64,000 nt of DNA from Bradyrhizobium sp. MOS002. Its GTDB lineage: Bacteria; Pseudomonadota; Alphaproteobacteria; Rhizobiales; Xanthobacteraceae. The notes below the pieces were generated by a model that was not told where the DNA came from, ran no database searches, and worked only from the letters and a program-made list of their open reading frames with translations. Position numbers and translations under genes: made by a program. The first letter of the stretch is position 1. Every line of letters starts with the position of its first letter. The stretch is from NCBI RefSeq assembly GCF_003020115.1, contig NZ_PYFX01000005.1, forward strand, positions 1 through 64,000, in the 5' to 3' direction. Shown here piece after piece: positions 44,453 to 53,017 of the stretch.

Positions 44453-47400
44453 ATGCGCCAGGTCTTTGCAGGAATTGCAGCCGGAATGTTCCTAGCCGCG
44501 AAGCACGGCTGGGAGGCAGCCATTCGGCGCGGACCGGTGCTGTGGCTCACTTTGTGTGGCGTGTTGCTGGTCGCGGGGATCTTCGCGGTGACCGCCATGG
44601 CCGTCGGCGAATTTCGCGAACGTACCCTGGCCAACCGCGAGCGCGAGCTGGAAAATACGGTGCAGCTGATCGCGCGGCACTTCGATCAGCAATTTGAAGA
44701 TTCCGACATCGTCGCCGCCGATGTGATCGGGCAGATGAACCTGCCGGAGATCAGTTCGGCCGCGATGTTCCGCGAGCGCATGTCCGGACCTGCGACGAAC
44801 CAGATGCTGCGCAGCAAGATCAGCTCCGTGTCTTACCTCGGCGACATCGCGATCTACGATGCCGACGGCGAACTGATCAACTGGTCGCGGGCCCAGCCAT
44901 TGCCCAAGATCAACGTCTCCTCGCGCACCTACTTTCAGACCTTCAAATCGAATCCGATGGCCGAACCAGTGATTTTGGAGTCGGTTCGCAGCTTCATCAT
45001 CGGCAAATGGACCACGGTTGTCGCGCGCCGGCTGAACGGCGTGGACGGCAGCTTCTTCGGCACGATGGTCCGCCGGATCGATCCGGACAGCTACCAGAAC
45101 TATTTCGCATCCGTTGCGCTTGCGGAGGGCACGGCGATCTCGCTGTTCGACCGCAATGGCAAGATGCTGTCGCGCTATCCGCATGTCGAAGAGCTGATCG
45201 GCAGGGACTTCAAGGACGCGCCGCTGATGCGCAAGATGCTGGCGGAAGGCGGCCGGCACACCCTGCGCGTCAAGGGCCCGATCGACGGCGAGGATCGCCT
45301 CGGCTCCGGGGCCTCGCTTTCGCATTTCCCGCTGGTCATCGTCGCGACCAACACCACGAGCTCTGCGCTGGCCGACTGGCGGCAGCAGACCGGTTTCATG
45401 GTCACCACCGCCGCGCTTTCGGCCACCGTGATTGCGCTGATCCTGTTCCTGATCGTTCGCCAGATCAACCGGCAGAACCGCGAGGCGCAGCAACGGCTGG
45501 AAGCGGAGCGGGGCCGGCTCGACACCGCCCTGAACAACATGTCGCAGGGACTGATCCTGTACGACGCCGCCGGCTACATCGTCACCTGCAACCGCCGCTA
45601 CGCCGACATGTTCGGCCTCTCGCACGACGTCATCAAACCCGGCTGTCACATCCGCGAGGCGATGTATCATCGCAAGGAGCGCGGCGCGTTCGAAGGCGAT
45701 GTCGAGGCATTTTGCGCCGACGTCATGAGGATCGTCGCGGAAGGCACGGTCTCGACGAGAAGCCATCAGTTGCCGAGTGGCCGCGCTTTCCAGGTCATCA
45801 ACACTCCGCTGGCGCATGGCGGATGGGTGGCCACGATCGAAGACATCACCGAGCGCCGCAAGCTGGAGCAGGAACGCGACCGCAACTACATGTTCCTGCG
45901 CGAGATCATCGATCACATCCCGTCGCAGATCACCGTGAAGGATGCTCAAACGCGGCGATATCTGCTGGTCAACCGGACCGCCGAAGAGCAATTCGGTCAA
46001 TTGAGTGAAGACATCGTCGGCAAGACTCCCTTCGACATATACCCGGATGCCTCCGCCAGGATCGTCACCGACGACGACAGCAAGGCGCTGAAGGCGGGCG
46101 GGGGATTGTTCAAGGACGAACATGCCTGGCAGAGCCAGGCCAAGGGACTGCGCTATATCACCTCGACCCGGATCGGGATCCGCGACGAATCCGGGGAGCC
46201 GCGTTACCTCATCAATGTCGTCGAGGATGTCACCGAACGACGGAGTGCCGACGAGAAGATTGCGCATATGGCGCATTACGATGCGCTCACCGACCTGCCG
46301 AACCGGGCGCTGTTCCGCGAGCAGATCGAGCGTGAACTGGAGAAGGTCGGCGGCGGCAATCAGTTCGCGCTGCTCTATATCGACATCGACGAGTTCAAAG
46401 GCATCAACGATTCGCTCGGTCATCACATCGGCGACGAGCTTTTGAAGGGGATCGCGGCCCGCATCCGCGGCTGCCTTGGACAGGGCGACCTGATCGCGCG
46501 GCTCGGCGGCGACGAATTCGCGGTGATCCAGACCGGGATCGAGTCGTCCGCCGACGTGGTGTCATTCGTGACGCGGATCTTCGAGGCGATCCGCCGGCCC
46601 TATCATTGCTTCGGTCATCAGCTCTCGACCGACGCCAGCATCGGCATCGCGATGGCGCCGCAGGACGGTACCGATCTCGACCAGCTCATCAAGAATGCCG
46701 ACCTCGCAATGTACGGCGCCAAGGCCGAGGGACGCCGCACTCACCGCTTCTTCGAGCCGGAGATGGATGCGAGCGCCAAGGCGCGCCTCAGCCTGGAGCA
46801 GGATCTGCGCCAGGCCCTGGTGAACGGCGGCTTCGAGATCCACTATCAGCCGCTGGTCGACCTGCGCACCAACCATGTCACGGGTTGCGAGGCGCTGCTG
46901 CGCTGGCGGCATCCCGAGCGCGGCATGGTGTCGCCGGCGGAGTTCATCCCGATTGCCGAGGACACCGGCCTGATCAACGAGCTCGGCGACTGGGTGCTGC
47001 GCATGGCCTGCAACGAGGCCGCGACCTGGCCGGCGCATGTGCGCGTCGCGGTCAATGTCTCGCCGGTACAGCTCAAATGCGACACGCTGGCACTGCGGAT
47101 CGCCGGCGCGCTCGCGGATACCGGACTTGCCCCGTGCCGACTCGAGCTCGAGATCACCGAGGCCGTGCTGATCCGCGACGACGAGGCGGCGCTCTCGATC
47201 CTGCACCAGCTCCGCGCCATCGGCGTGCGCATCGCGCTCGACGATTTCGGCACCGGTTACTCCTCGCTCAGCTATCTCAAGCGCTTCCCGTTCGACAAGA
47301 TCAAGATCGACCGCTGCTTCGTCGCTGATATCGCCGAGACGAGAGGAGCGCCCGTGATCGTGCAGGCCGTGGTGAACATCGCCGCCGCCAGCAACATGAC

Positions 47401-47563
47401 CACGGTCGCGGAGGGCGTCGAGACCGAGGCGCAACGCGAGATGCTGCGCGCGCTCGGCTGCACGGAAATGCAGGGTTACCTTTTCAGCAGACCGAGGCCG
47501 GCCAGCGAAGTGCGACAGCTGTTCGGCCCAAACCATGCCTTGCCGGTGGCGGCGGTGGCCTGA
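44453..47563 (+). CDS. Membrane Cache/PAS-GGDEF-EAL protein (cyclic di-GMP enzyme)
   Basis: A 1036-residue sensor enzyme. Helix 1 (VLWLTLCGVLLVAGIFAVTA), a periplasmic Cache-like domain of about 250 residues with SSRTYFQTFKSNP, and helix 2 (VTTAALSATVIALILFLIV). Then PAS (LDTALNNMSQGLILYDAAG), a second PAS (EIIDHIPSQITVKDAQTRRY), GGDEF with canonical ARLGGDEFAV, and EAL with GCEALLRWRHPERG, IDDFGTG-type LDDFGTGYSSLSYL, KIKIDRCFV and VAEGVET. Both catalytic domains look intact. The start at MRQVFAGIAAG is chosen for AGGGAGGGGGA just upstream. It likely responds to a periplasmic ligand. Confidence 0.92.
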   Translation: MRQVFAGIAAGMFLAAKHGWEAAIRRGPVLWLTLCGVLLVAGIFAVTAMAVGEFRERTLANRERELENTVQLIARHFDQQFEDSDIVAADVIGQMNLPEISSAAMFRERMSGPATNQMLRSKISSVSYLGDIAIYDADGELINWSRAQPLPKINVSSRTYFQTFKSNPMAEPVILESVRSFIIGKWTTVVARRLNGVDGSFFGTMVRRIDPDSYQNYFASVALAEGTAISLFDRNGKMLSRYPHVEELIGRDFKDAPLMRKMLAEGGRHTLRVKGPIDGEDRLGSGASLSHFPLVIVATNTTSSALADWRQQTGFMVTTAALSATVIALILFLIVRQINRQNREAQQRLEAERGRLDTALNNMSQGLILYDAAGYIVTCNRRYADMFGLSHDVIKPGCHIREAMYHRKERGAFEGDVEAFCADVMRIVAEGTVSTRSHQLPSGRAFQVINTPLAHGGWVATIEDITERRKLEQERDRNYMFLREIIDHIPSQITVKDAQTRRYLLVNRTAEEQFGQLSEDIVGKTPFDIYPDASARIVTDDDSKALKAGGGLFKDEHAWQSQAKGLRYITSTRIGIRDESGEPRYLINVVEDVTERRSADEKIAHMAHYDALTDLPNRALFREQIERELEKVGGGNQFALLYIDIDEFKGINDSLGHHIGDELLKGIAARIRGCLGQGDLIARLGGDEFAVIQTGIESSADVVSFVTRIFEAIRRPYHCFGHQLSTDASIGIAMAPQDGTDLDQLIKNADLAMYGAKAEGRRTHRFFEPEMDASAKARLSLEQDLRQALVNGGFEIHYQPLVDLRTNHVTGCEALLRWRHPERGMVSPAEFIPIAEDTGLINELGDWVLRMACNEAATWPAHVRVAVNVSPVQLKCDTLALRIAGALADTGLAPCRLELEITEAVLIRDDEAALSILHQLRAIGVRIALDDFGTGYSSLSYLKRFPFDKIKIDRCFVADIAETRGAPVIVQAVVNIAAASNMTTVAEGVETEAQREMLRALGCTEMQGYLFSRPRPASEVRQLFGPNHALPVAAVA

Positions 47564-47720
47564 CATGACGAAGCCGGGGAAAACGTCAGCCAAGACGGTC
47601 GACGTTGCGGATTCCTAGGCCGTCTGCCGGTTCCTGGCCGCGCGGCCCGTAAATCAGCTTAGCCGGAGACGGCGGAAGCGGTTGCCCACCCCCCGCCAAT
47701 CGGCTAAATGAACCCGACTA

Positions 47721-47797
47721 GCACCCGTAGCTCAGCTGGATAGAGCGTTGCCCTCCGAAGGCAAAGGTCACACGTTCGAATCGTGTCGGGTGCGCCA
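47721..47797 (+). tRNA. tRNA-Arg (anticodon CCG)
   Basis: 77 nt with encoded CCA. Acceptor GCACCCG pairs with CGGGTGC, discriminator G. D-arm GCTCAGCTGGATAGAGC. Anticodon stem TTGCC/GGCAA with loop CTCCGAA, so anticodon CCG reading CGG. T-arm with GTTCGAATC. No other tRNA is adjacent. Confidence 0.97.
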
Positions 47798-47889
47798 GTC
47801 TCTTCCAGTGCGCGCTGGGGGCACCCTCACCCGACTTGCCTTGTGACCGCTCGCGCCGGAGCCATCGCCTGCTCAGCGCAAGCCCACGC

Positions 47890-48099
47890 TCAATTCAGCA
47901 TTGAGATGATCGCCTGGATCTGGTCGGAAGCCGACGTCACCAATCCGTCGTACGACGTCTGACCGTGTGCGGCCGCCTTCAGGATGCATTCGGCGACGGC
48001 CGCTTTCAGGCCAAAGACCGACTGGTCGGGCGGCACGCTGGCCATCACGGCCTCCAGCGCCTGACGCATCGTTCGAATGAGTTCGGAGCTGTATTGCAT
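47890..48099 (-). CDS. Small protein of unknown function
   Basis: A 69-residue protein: [20 protein letters not shown], then [20 protein letters not shown], then [12 protein letters not shown]. It is helical and slightly acidic, with no signal peptide or membrane helix. GGAGGATAGCCC precedes the ATG, the strongest evidence that it is real. Small helical proteins of this size are common in Bradyrhizobium, but I cannot name a family. It lies between tRNA-Arg and dinB and is divergent from dinB. Confidence 0.65.
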   Translation of the reverse strand: MQYSSELIRTMRQALEAVMASVPPDQSVFGLKAAVAECILKAAAHGQTSYDGLVTSASDQIQAIISMLN

Positions 48100-48266
48100 G
48101 GGCTATCCTCCGCAGGCTCATATTAGAGCGCATGCCCATGCGTGCCACTCACAAGCCTGAGACTGCTTTTTGATGAAGTGGTACATCTCAGCGGCGGTCA
48201 GCCTGTCTCGACAACTGAATCACACCCCACCTCGCGCTTCGCCTCGCTCAATTGTATCATCTTGCC

Positions 48267-49367
48267 ATGAGCGAATCCGACACGGCGGCCGGCGACGCCT
48301 CGCCCGTCCGCAAGATCATCCATATCGACATGGATGCCTTCTACGCGTCCGTGGAGCAACGCGACCATCCGGAGCTGCGCGGCAAGCCGGTCGCGGTCGG
48401 AGGCTCGGCGGAACGTGGCGTCGTCGCGGCCGCCAGCTATGAGGCCCGCGAGTTCGGCGTTCGCTCCGCCATGCCATCCGTGACGGCGAAGCGACAATGT
48501 CCCGATCTGGTCTTCGTCAAACCGCGCTTCGATGTCTACAAGGCGATCTCCAGGCAGATCCGCGACATCTTCGCGGAGCACACTCCGATCATCGAGCCGT
48601 TGTCGCTCGACGAGGCCTATCTCGACGTGACGGAAAACCTGCAAGGCATCCCGCTGGCGCGCGACATCGCGCTCAAGATCCGCGAGAGGATCAAGGCCGA
48701 GACGGGCCTCAACGCTTCGGCCGGCATCTCCTACAACAAATTTCTGGCCAAGCTCGCCTCCGATCATCGCAAGCCCAACGGTCAGTTCGTGATCTCACCG
48801 GAGATGGGACCCGCCTTCGTCGAGACGCTGCCTGTCGGAAAATTCCATGGGATAGGCCCGGCCACGGGCGCGAAGATGAACGCGCTCGGCATGTTCACCG
48901 GTCTCGATATTCGCCGTCAGACGCTGGAGTTCATGAATGCGAATTTCGGCAAGTCGGGCGCCTATTATTACTGGATCTCGCGCGGTGTCGACGAACGGCC
49001 GGTCCGGGCCAACCGGGTCCGCAAGTCCATCGGCGCGGAGACCACGTTCTCAAGTGACCTCACCGAATTCGACACGCTGGTCGCCGAGCTCAAGCCGCTC
49101 GTCGACAAGGTGTGGCGCCATTGCGAGGCGACGGGCAGCCGCGGCCGCACCGTCACCTTGAAGATCAAATTTGCCGACTTCGAGATTATCACGCGCAGCA
49201 GGTCCGCCCCTTCGCCGGTTGCAGGCCGGGACGATCTCGAGCGGCTGGCTTGCGGCCTGCTCGAGGGCGAGATGCCGCTGCCCAAGAGCGTCAGGCTGCT
49301 GGGGGTATCGCTGTCTTCCCTTCAGGCCGGGGATGATGCGGAGCCGCAGCTGACATTCGGTATCTGA
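48267..49367 (+). CDS. dinB: DNA polymerase IV (Y-family translesion polymerase)
   Basis: A 366-residue error-prone polymerase. Catalytic motifs are IIHIDMDAFYASVEQRDHPE, SLDEAYLDV and SAGISYNKFLAKLASDHRKP; the steric-gate region and the helix-hairpin-helix GIGPATGAKMNALG follow. The little-finger region has TTFSSDLTEFDTL and GRTVTLKIKFADF. It ends with a short tail, AEPQLTFGI, a plausible beta-clamp binding end (QLTF-type). The start at ATG 48267 is preferred over a TTG 15 nt earlier. Confidence 0.95.
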   Translation: MSESDTAAGDASPVRKIIHIDMDAFYASVEQRDHPELRGKPVAVGGSAERGVVAAASYEAREFGVRSAMPSVTAKRQCPDLVFVKPRFDVYKAISRQIRDIFAEHTPIIEPLSLDEAYLDVTENLQGIPLARDIALKIRERIKAETGLNASAGISYNKFLAKLASDHRKPNGQFVISPEMGPAFVETLPVGKFHGIGPATGAKMNALGMFTGLDIRRQTLEFMNANFGKSGAYYYWISRGVDERPVRANRVRKSIGAETTFSSDLTEFDTLVAELKPLVDKVWRHCEATGSRGRTVTLKIKFADFEIITRSRSAPSPVAGRDDLERLACGLLEGEMPLPKSVRLLGVSLSSLQAGDDAEPQLTFGI

Positions 49368-49480
49368 ACCGAACTGACCGGCTTTCGGCGAACGCAGCAA
49401 GCCGCGCAGACCGCGCTCGCTGCGCGAACTACGATGGCGGGTTTTCAGACTCGCCACCGAAGGTCGATCCGCCGGGGCCG

Positions 49481-49801
49481 ATCAATGCCTCACGTGCCCG
49501 AACACCACGATCACGCCCGTCGGCTCGGGCTCATGCGCCATCAGGCGCGTCAGTTCGGAATCGCCCTAATCGGCGAGGCTGACGACTTCGCCGCTCTGGC
49601 GCTCGGTGCCGGGCGGCGCCGTGGGCTCGACGACCTTCAGTCCCGTCTCATCGACGAAGAAAGTGTGCTCGCCGAACATGCTGTTGAGCTGCGGCATGGC
49701 GGGATGCTCGTCGGGCAGCACCTGAGCGCCGAGCTGGTTGACGGTCTGCTTCACCTGTTCGGATGTGAGCTTCATGAGCTGCTCCGTTTCTGTCACGTCG
49801 G
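49481..49801. repeat. 321-bp direct repeat, left copy (DR-L)
   Basis: It is the same length and orientation as 52519-52839. By eye it has five single-base differences, all in the first about 90 nt, and no difference in the remaining about 230 nt. It contains the whole small gene plus 26 nt of its upstream region including the ribosome site. Confidence 0.92.
49482..49775 (-). pseudogene. Small hypothetical gene, left copy, truncated by an amber codon
   Basis: Duplicate of the 97-residue gene at 52520-52813. It starts identically (MKLTSEQVKQTVNQLGAQVL) with GGAGCAGCTC before the ATG, but the Trp codon that follows VVSLAD is TAG here (TGG in the right copy). Translation stops at 49566 after 69 residues. 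The frame after the stop is still open and ends at the equivalent TGA, with VVFGHVRH in place of VVFEHVRH. The loss is therefore recent or tolerated. A 69-residue product may still be made. Its original promoter, if outside the 321-bp unit, is replaced by the start of the inserted segment. Confidence 0.8.
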
Positions 49802-49879
49802 GCAGGAGAAATTGCACTTGTGGTTGTAAGCAGTTTGTGGATAAACTCCCCTTAATGAGCCTGAGGTGGGGAAAGGCGC

Positions 49880-50806
49880 ATGTACATTTTTTTCGTAGGA
49901 TTTTTTTCTCGACTTTCTATTCCCGCTGCGCTGTTGGCTCTGGCCTATTTTTTGTGTCTGCCCTCAAATCACGCAGATGGCCAGACATTGCCTGCGAGTC
50001 AGGTAAGGGTGCTTCAGGAAGCCTTGATCTGGACGACCGATTACGAAGGGCTTGTCGACGGCAGGCTTGGACCGGGCACGAAACAAGCGATAAGCAGCTT
50101 TCAAAAGCGGGGCGGCAACGACGTCACGGGCGTTCTGACGCCGGTGCAGATTGAGCAGCTGATTAAAGAGGGAAGCACAAAAAAGGAGAAATTTGGGTTC
50201 AAGCAAGTCGAGGATGCAAATGTGGGTATCGCTGTAGGTATACCCCTTGGACTGCTTGGGAAGCCGACGTTTACAAAATGGGGGAAGCATTGGAACAGCC
50301 CCGAGAATGGCCTCTCAGTCGATCTGATCCGCTTTGGGGCGGATGTAACACTCAAGGATTTCCATGATCGATTGGTCGGCATCAATAATCGCAGAGTCGC
50401 GTACGACCGGTTTGTTGACAATGATTGGTTTGTTATTTCAGCCTTCGAAAAGGATGCTGCGGTTTATGTGAGAGCCAACGTCGTTCAGCTTTCCAGTGGA
50501 GCTTCGGAAATTCGCGGTTTCTCAATTTGGATGAGCAAGGATCGACCCTCGGGCTATCAGGCCATCGCTCCCGCAATGCTTTCGAGCTTCCGTTCGAATG
50601 ACGACAAAACTAACGACGCAACATTATCGGCAACGCCGAGAGGTGGGCCGCTTGTCCCGCCTCCGGCCCTTCCCGTGAACCCACCATCAACTCGAACGCT
50701 CGATGCTCCAGCGCGAGCACTCGATACGACGGGAACAGCCGCACCGGGGAGGTTATGCCTGAATGGCTTGGGCGATTGCCCACAGGTGCTTAACGCCTTT
50801 CGGTGA
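49880..50806 (+). CDS. Peptidoglycan-binding-domain protein, exported (first gene of the inserted operon)
   Basis: A 308-residue protein. The N-terminal hydrophobic segment (FFSRLSIPAALLALAYFLCL) is a signal peptide or anchor. A PG_binding_1-like repeat spans about residues 41-80: VRVLQEALIWTTDYEGLVDG, then RLGPGTKQAISSFQKRGG. The central about 150 residues (GIAVGIPLGLLGKPTFTKWG; RVAYDRFVDNDWFVISAFEK) are unfamiliar to me. The C-terminus is Pro-rich and ends with two cysteines (RLCLNGLGDCPQV). GGGGAAAGGCGC precedes the ATG. Peptidoglycan binding is family knowledge; a role with the downstream protease is inference. Confidence 0.75.
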   Translation: MYIFFVGFFSRLSIPAALLALAYFLCLPSNHADGQTLPASQVRVLQEALIWTTDYEGLVDGRLGPGTKQAISSFQKRGGNDVTGVLTPVQIEQLIKEGSTKKEKFGFKQVEDANVGIAVGIPLGLLGKPTFTKWGKHWNSPENGLSVDLIRFGADVTLKDFHDRLVGINNRRVAYDRFVDNDWFVISAFEKDAAVYVRANVVQLSSGASEIRGFSIWMSKDRPSGYQAIAPAMLSSFRSNDDKTNDATLSATPRGGPLVPPPALPVNPPSTRTLDAPARALDTTGTAAPGRLCLNGLGDCPQVLNAFR

Positions 50807-50834
50807 TGTTCATTAAGTAGCGAGGTAAACTTCC

Positions 50835-51533
50835 ATGTGCACTACGTGTACAAGACGAAGCTTCCTCATGGCGGGGGCCAGTTTGGCTTTCGCGTCATCG
50901 CGAGCCGACGCGGACGGGCGCGTGGCTTGTGCTTTGAGTGGCGACGGCCTTAAGGACGGCGGATCTACCCTGCTCTCGAAATCAGATGATCCCGCCTTCG
51001 ACAATGCCCTGATCGCCGAGTTGAGGCGCATACTTAGAATAATCCCAATTAATCCGGGCTTTAAATATGTCTCTGACAACAATGCTTACGCCACCGATAC
51101 AACCATCGTTGCGGGAACGAGTGGCACAGTATTAATCGGCCTAAAACTCGTCAGGGAGCTTTTGAAGCCGAGCCAAGGCGGCGTGGCCGTCGCGTGCGTA
51201 CTCGCTCACGAGTGCGGTCATATTTTTCAGTTCTTCTCTTCCGAGAAATATTTTGATCGCTTGGACGGAACGACCCAACGCTACCGCGAGCTCCATGCGG
51301 ACTTTCTGGCTGGATACTATCTGGCAAAGCGGATGGGAGCAGCCACTGCTCAGATGCGTGAGGTTGAGAAGGCGCTCGTCGACTTCGGCGATTATCACGC
51401 CGGAAATCCAAAGGATCACGGGACGCCCGGACAACGTTTAGCCGCGCTGGATAAGGGCTATGTGCTGTCCCTAGGTGGCGCAGAATTCAAGGATGCTGCA
51501 GCTGAGGGCGAAAAATATGTCAAGGTACTTTAG
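50835..51533 (+). CDS. Tat-signal HExxH metallopeptidase (second gene of the inserted operon)
   Basis: A 232-residue protein. The N-terminus CTRRSFLMAGASLAFASSRA is a twin-arginine type signal, so the protein is probably exported folded. Zinc site: His125-Glu126-His129 in VLAHECGHIFQFF and Glu152/Asp156 in YRELHADFLAGYY, the HExxH...ExxxD arrangement of gluzincins such as M48. A late motif, DHGTPGQRLAALDKG, resembles the end of M48 domains. It starts 28 nt after the first gene and overlaps the third gene by 17 nt. The target, possibly a cell-wall-associated protein, is unknown. Confidence 0.8.
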   Translation: MCTTCTRRSFLMAGASLAFASSRADADGRVACALSGDGLKDGGSTLLSKSDDPAFDNALIAELRRILRIIPINPGFKYVSDNNAYATDTTIVAGTSGTVLIGLKLVRELLKPSQGGVAVACVLAHECGHIFQFFSSEKYFDRLDGTTQRYRELHADFLAGYYLAKRMGAATAQMREVEKALVDFGDYHAGNPKDHGTPGQRLAALDKGYVLSLGGAEFKDAAAEGEKYVKVL

Positions 51534-52011
51534 GAATCGTGGAGCGCGGGCGCCTCGTTTGCGCGGTCTGGGGAGCATTTCAACTGCGATAGGCTTGACG
51601 TTATCTTTTTGCAATGCGGTCGCTCAAGATTCTCTGCCACCCGCATCGGTGTTGCAAAACCCCAGCACGGGCGCAAATTTAACGCGCTTCTTCTCTTCTA
51701 AAACGCCCTACGAGTTCTGGCTGACGTGCCTGATTGCAACCCTTGGCCTCGCGATCATTGCAGTTCTTATTCAGGGCATACGGAGGATCAGCCCGGCGAG
51801 ACCAGAGGACATCACGCGGCCTGTCATTGTTCTTACGGTGATCGTAGGAACCCTGATCCTAGTCACCGCCGGGTACAGCAACGAACAGATCGCTCCTGCC
51901 TTTGGACTGTTTGGGACGATCGTTGGATACATGTTGGGACGCCTGTCATCGCCGACATCTGCACAGGAACCGTCGAATGCCCCGGGGCCACAAAAGGAAA
52001 AGGACCAATGA
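51517..52011 (+). CDS. Membrane protein (third gene of the inserted operon)
   Basis: A 164-residue protein. It starts inside the peptidase gene at ATG 51517 with GAGGGCGAAAAAT upstream. A basic N-terminus and hydrophobic stretch (GLGSISTAIGLTLSFCNAVA) look like a signal peptide. Three further helices follow: FWLTCLIATLGLAIIAVLIQ, VIVLTVIVGTLILVTAGY and IAPAFGLFGTIVGYMLGRLS. The C-terminal tail is polar (SSPTSAQEPSNAPGPQKEKD). I do not recognise a family; small three-helix proteins can serve as anchors or scaffold subunits. It overlaps the next gene by 4 nt. Confidence 0.75.
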   Translation: MSRYFRNRGARAPRLRGLGSISTAIGLTLSFCNAVAQDSLPPASVLQNPSTGANLTRFFSSKTPYEFWLTCLIATLGLAIIAVLIQGIRRISPARPEDITRPVIVLTVIVGTLILVTAGYSNEQIAPAFGLFGTIVGYMLGRLSSPTSAQEPSNAPGPQKEKDQ

Positions 52012-52436
52012 CCAAAGCGTGGGCGTCGGGGCTTGGGCTAATGTTGCTAGGGCTAGGAAACCTTGCGTTTGCCGAGGACTCGCCAACACCCCGCCGTCCC
52101 ATAGGCCCGCAAGGCAGAACATTGGAACTTCAAACACCCGCGCAGGAGATCATTCAGTTGCCCACGCGCCCGATTTCGCCTGACAGCATTCGCATTCAGA
52201 ATGTTGGGGATAGGACACTGGTTTTCTCTTATTGGGACGCTGATCCCTCTTGGAAGGTAATCTCGATCAACGCTGGCTCGGCCCTCGATCTGGCCTGTAA
52301 GAAATGCGTAGGACAGGTCTCCATCGCATTCAACAACGGCAAGGCGTTGAAGGAAACAAAGGTGTCAATCGGCAACTCTTATCTGCTGGGATGGTCAGAT
52401 TCCGGGGGCGTGTGGGAGTTGACCTCGTCACGGTGA
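52008..52436 (+). CDS. Secreted small protein with CxxC (fourth gene of the inserted operon)
   Basis: A 142-residue protein with a signal peptide (MTKAWASGLGLMLLGLGNLA, cleavage near AFA-ED). The mature part is beta-rich: PDSIRIQNVGDRTLVFSYWD, WKVISINAGSALDLACKKCV, YLLGWSDSGGVWELTSSR. One CKKC pair could bind metal or form a disulfide. AAAAGGACCA precedes the ATG, which overlaps the previous stop (ATGA). Unknown family. Last gene of the operon; the right direct repeat begins 83 nt later. Confidence 0.72.
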   Translation: MTKAWASGLGLMLLGLGNLAFAEDSPTPRRPIGPQGRTLELQTPAQEIIQLPTRPISPDSIRIQNVGDRTLVFSYWDADPSWKVISINAGSALDLACKKCVGQVSIAFNNGKALKETKVSIGNSYLLGWSDSGGVWELTSSR

Positions 52437-52518
52437 CAACCCCCGCACCCGTTGGGCGCGCCCACTTGCGGCGCGGCTTCCTTCGACCCGCTACCTGCAC
52501 TCTGGATATTGTTCGGGT

Positions 52519-52839
52519 ATCAATGCCTCACGTGCTCGAACACCACGATCACGCCGGTCGGCTCGGGCTCGTGCGCCATCAGGCGCGTCAGCTCGGAATC
52601 GCCCCAATCGGCGAGGCTGACGACTTCGCCGCTCTGGCGCTCGGTGCCGGGCGGCGCCGTGGGCTCGACGACCTTCAGTCCCGTCTCATCGACGAAGAAA
52701 GTGTGCTCGCCGAACATGCTGTTGAGCTGCGGCATGGCGGGATGCTCGTCGGGCAGCACCTGAGCGCCGAGCTGGTTGACGGTCTGCTTCACCTGTTCGG
52801 ATGTGAGCTTCATGAGCTGCTCCGTTTCTGTCACGTCGG
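52519..52839. repeat. 321-bp direct repeat, right copy (DR-R)
   Basis: Partner of 49481-49801, same orientation and length. It contains the intact version of the duplicated small gene. Confidence 0.92.
52520..52813 (-). CDS. Small hypothetical protein (intact copy of the duplicated gene)
   Basis: A 97-residue acidic protein: MKLTSEQVKQTVNQLGAQVL, then DEHPAMPQLNSMFGEHTFFV, then GVIVVFEHVRH. It is intact where the left copy has TAG. GGAGCAGCTC precedes the ATG. No signal peptide or membrane helix; the family is not recognised. The 180 nt upstream to 53017 show no other gene. Confidence 0.72.
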   Translation of the reverse strand: MKLTSEQVKQTVNQLGAQVLPDEHPAMPQLNSMFGEHTFFVDETGLKVVEPTAPPGTERQSGEVVSLADWGDSELTRLMAHEPEPTGVIVVFEHVRH

Positions 52840-53017
52840 TTTCACTGAGGTAAGCCAGAGCGGGCGTTCCCTGCGCCGATGTTCGCCTGGCCCAATCTCC
52901 CGAACAGGTGCTACGCACAAATGTTCCGGAAAAATGTAATTCGTGATCGCGCGTGGCGACCGCCCCGCTCATGGCACGGGATCGCCACACGATGTCCACG
53001 ATCCGGCCGATGCAGCG

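Larger units (their letters stand above)
49802..52518. mobile_element. Putative inserted segment (AT-richer four-gene envelope operon) between direct repeats
   Basis: A 2.7-kb segment bounded by 321-bp direct repeats. Base composition is visibly lower in GC than the neighbours: one 60-base line inside (50401-50460) has 26 G/C, while one line in dinB (48541-48600) has 37 G/C. It holds four compact genes read in one direction, and no transposase, integrase, IS end or plasmid gene. Origin by homologous integration at the duplicated gene is inference. Confidence 0.6.

Noticed and set aside
47721..47797. tRNA-Arg as the integration site of the 49.8-52.5 kb block
   Set aside because: No copy of the tRNA 3' end was seen at the block edges, and the block is bounded instead by the 321-bp repeats nearly 2 kb away.
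49802..52518. Insertion sequence or prophage fragment
   Set aside because: No transposase, integrase, phage structural gene or short terminal inverted repeat is visible.
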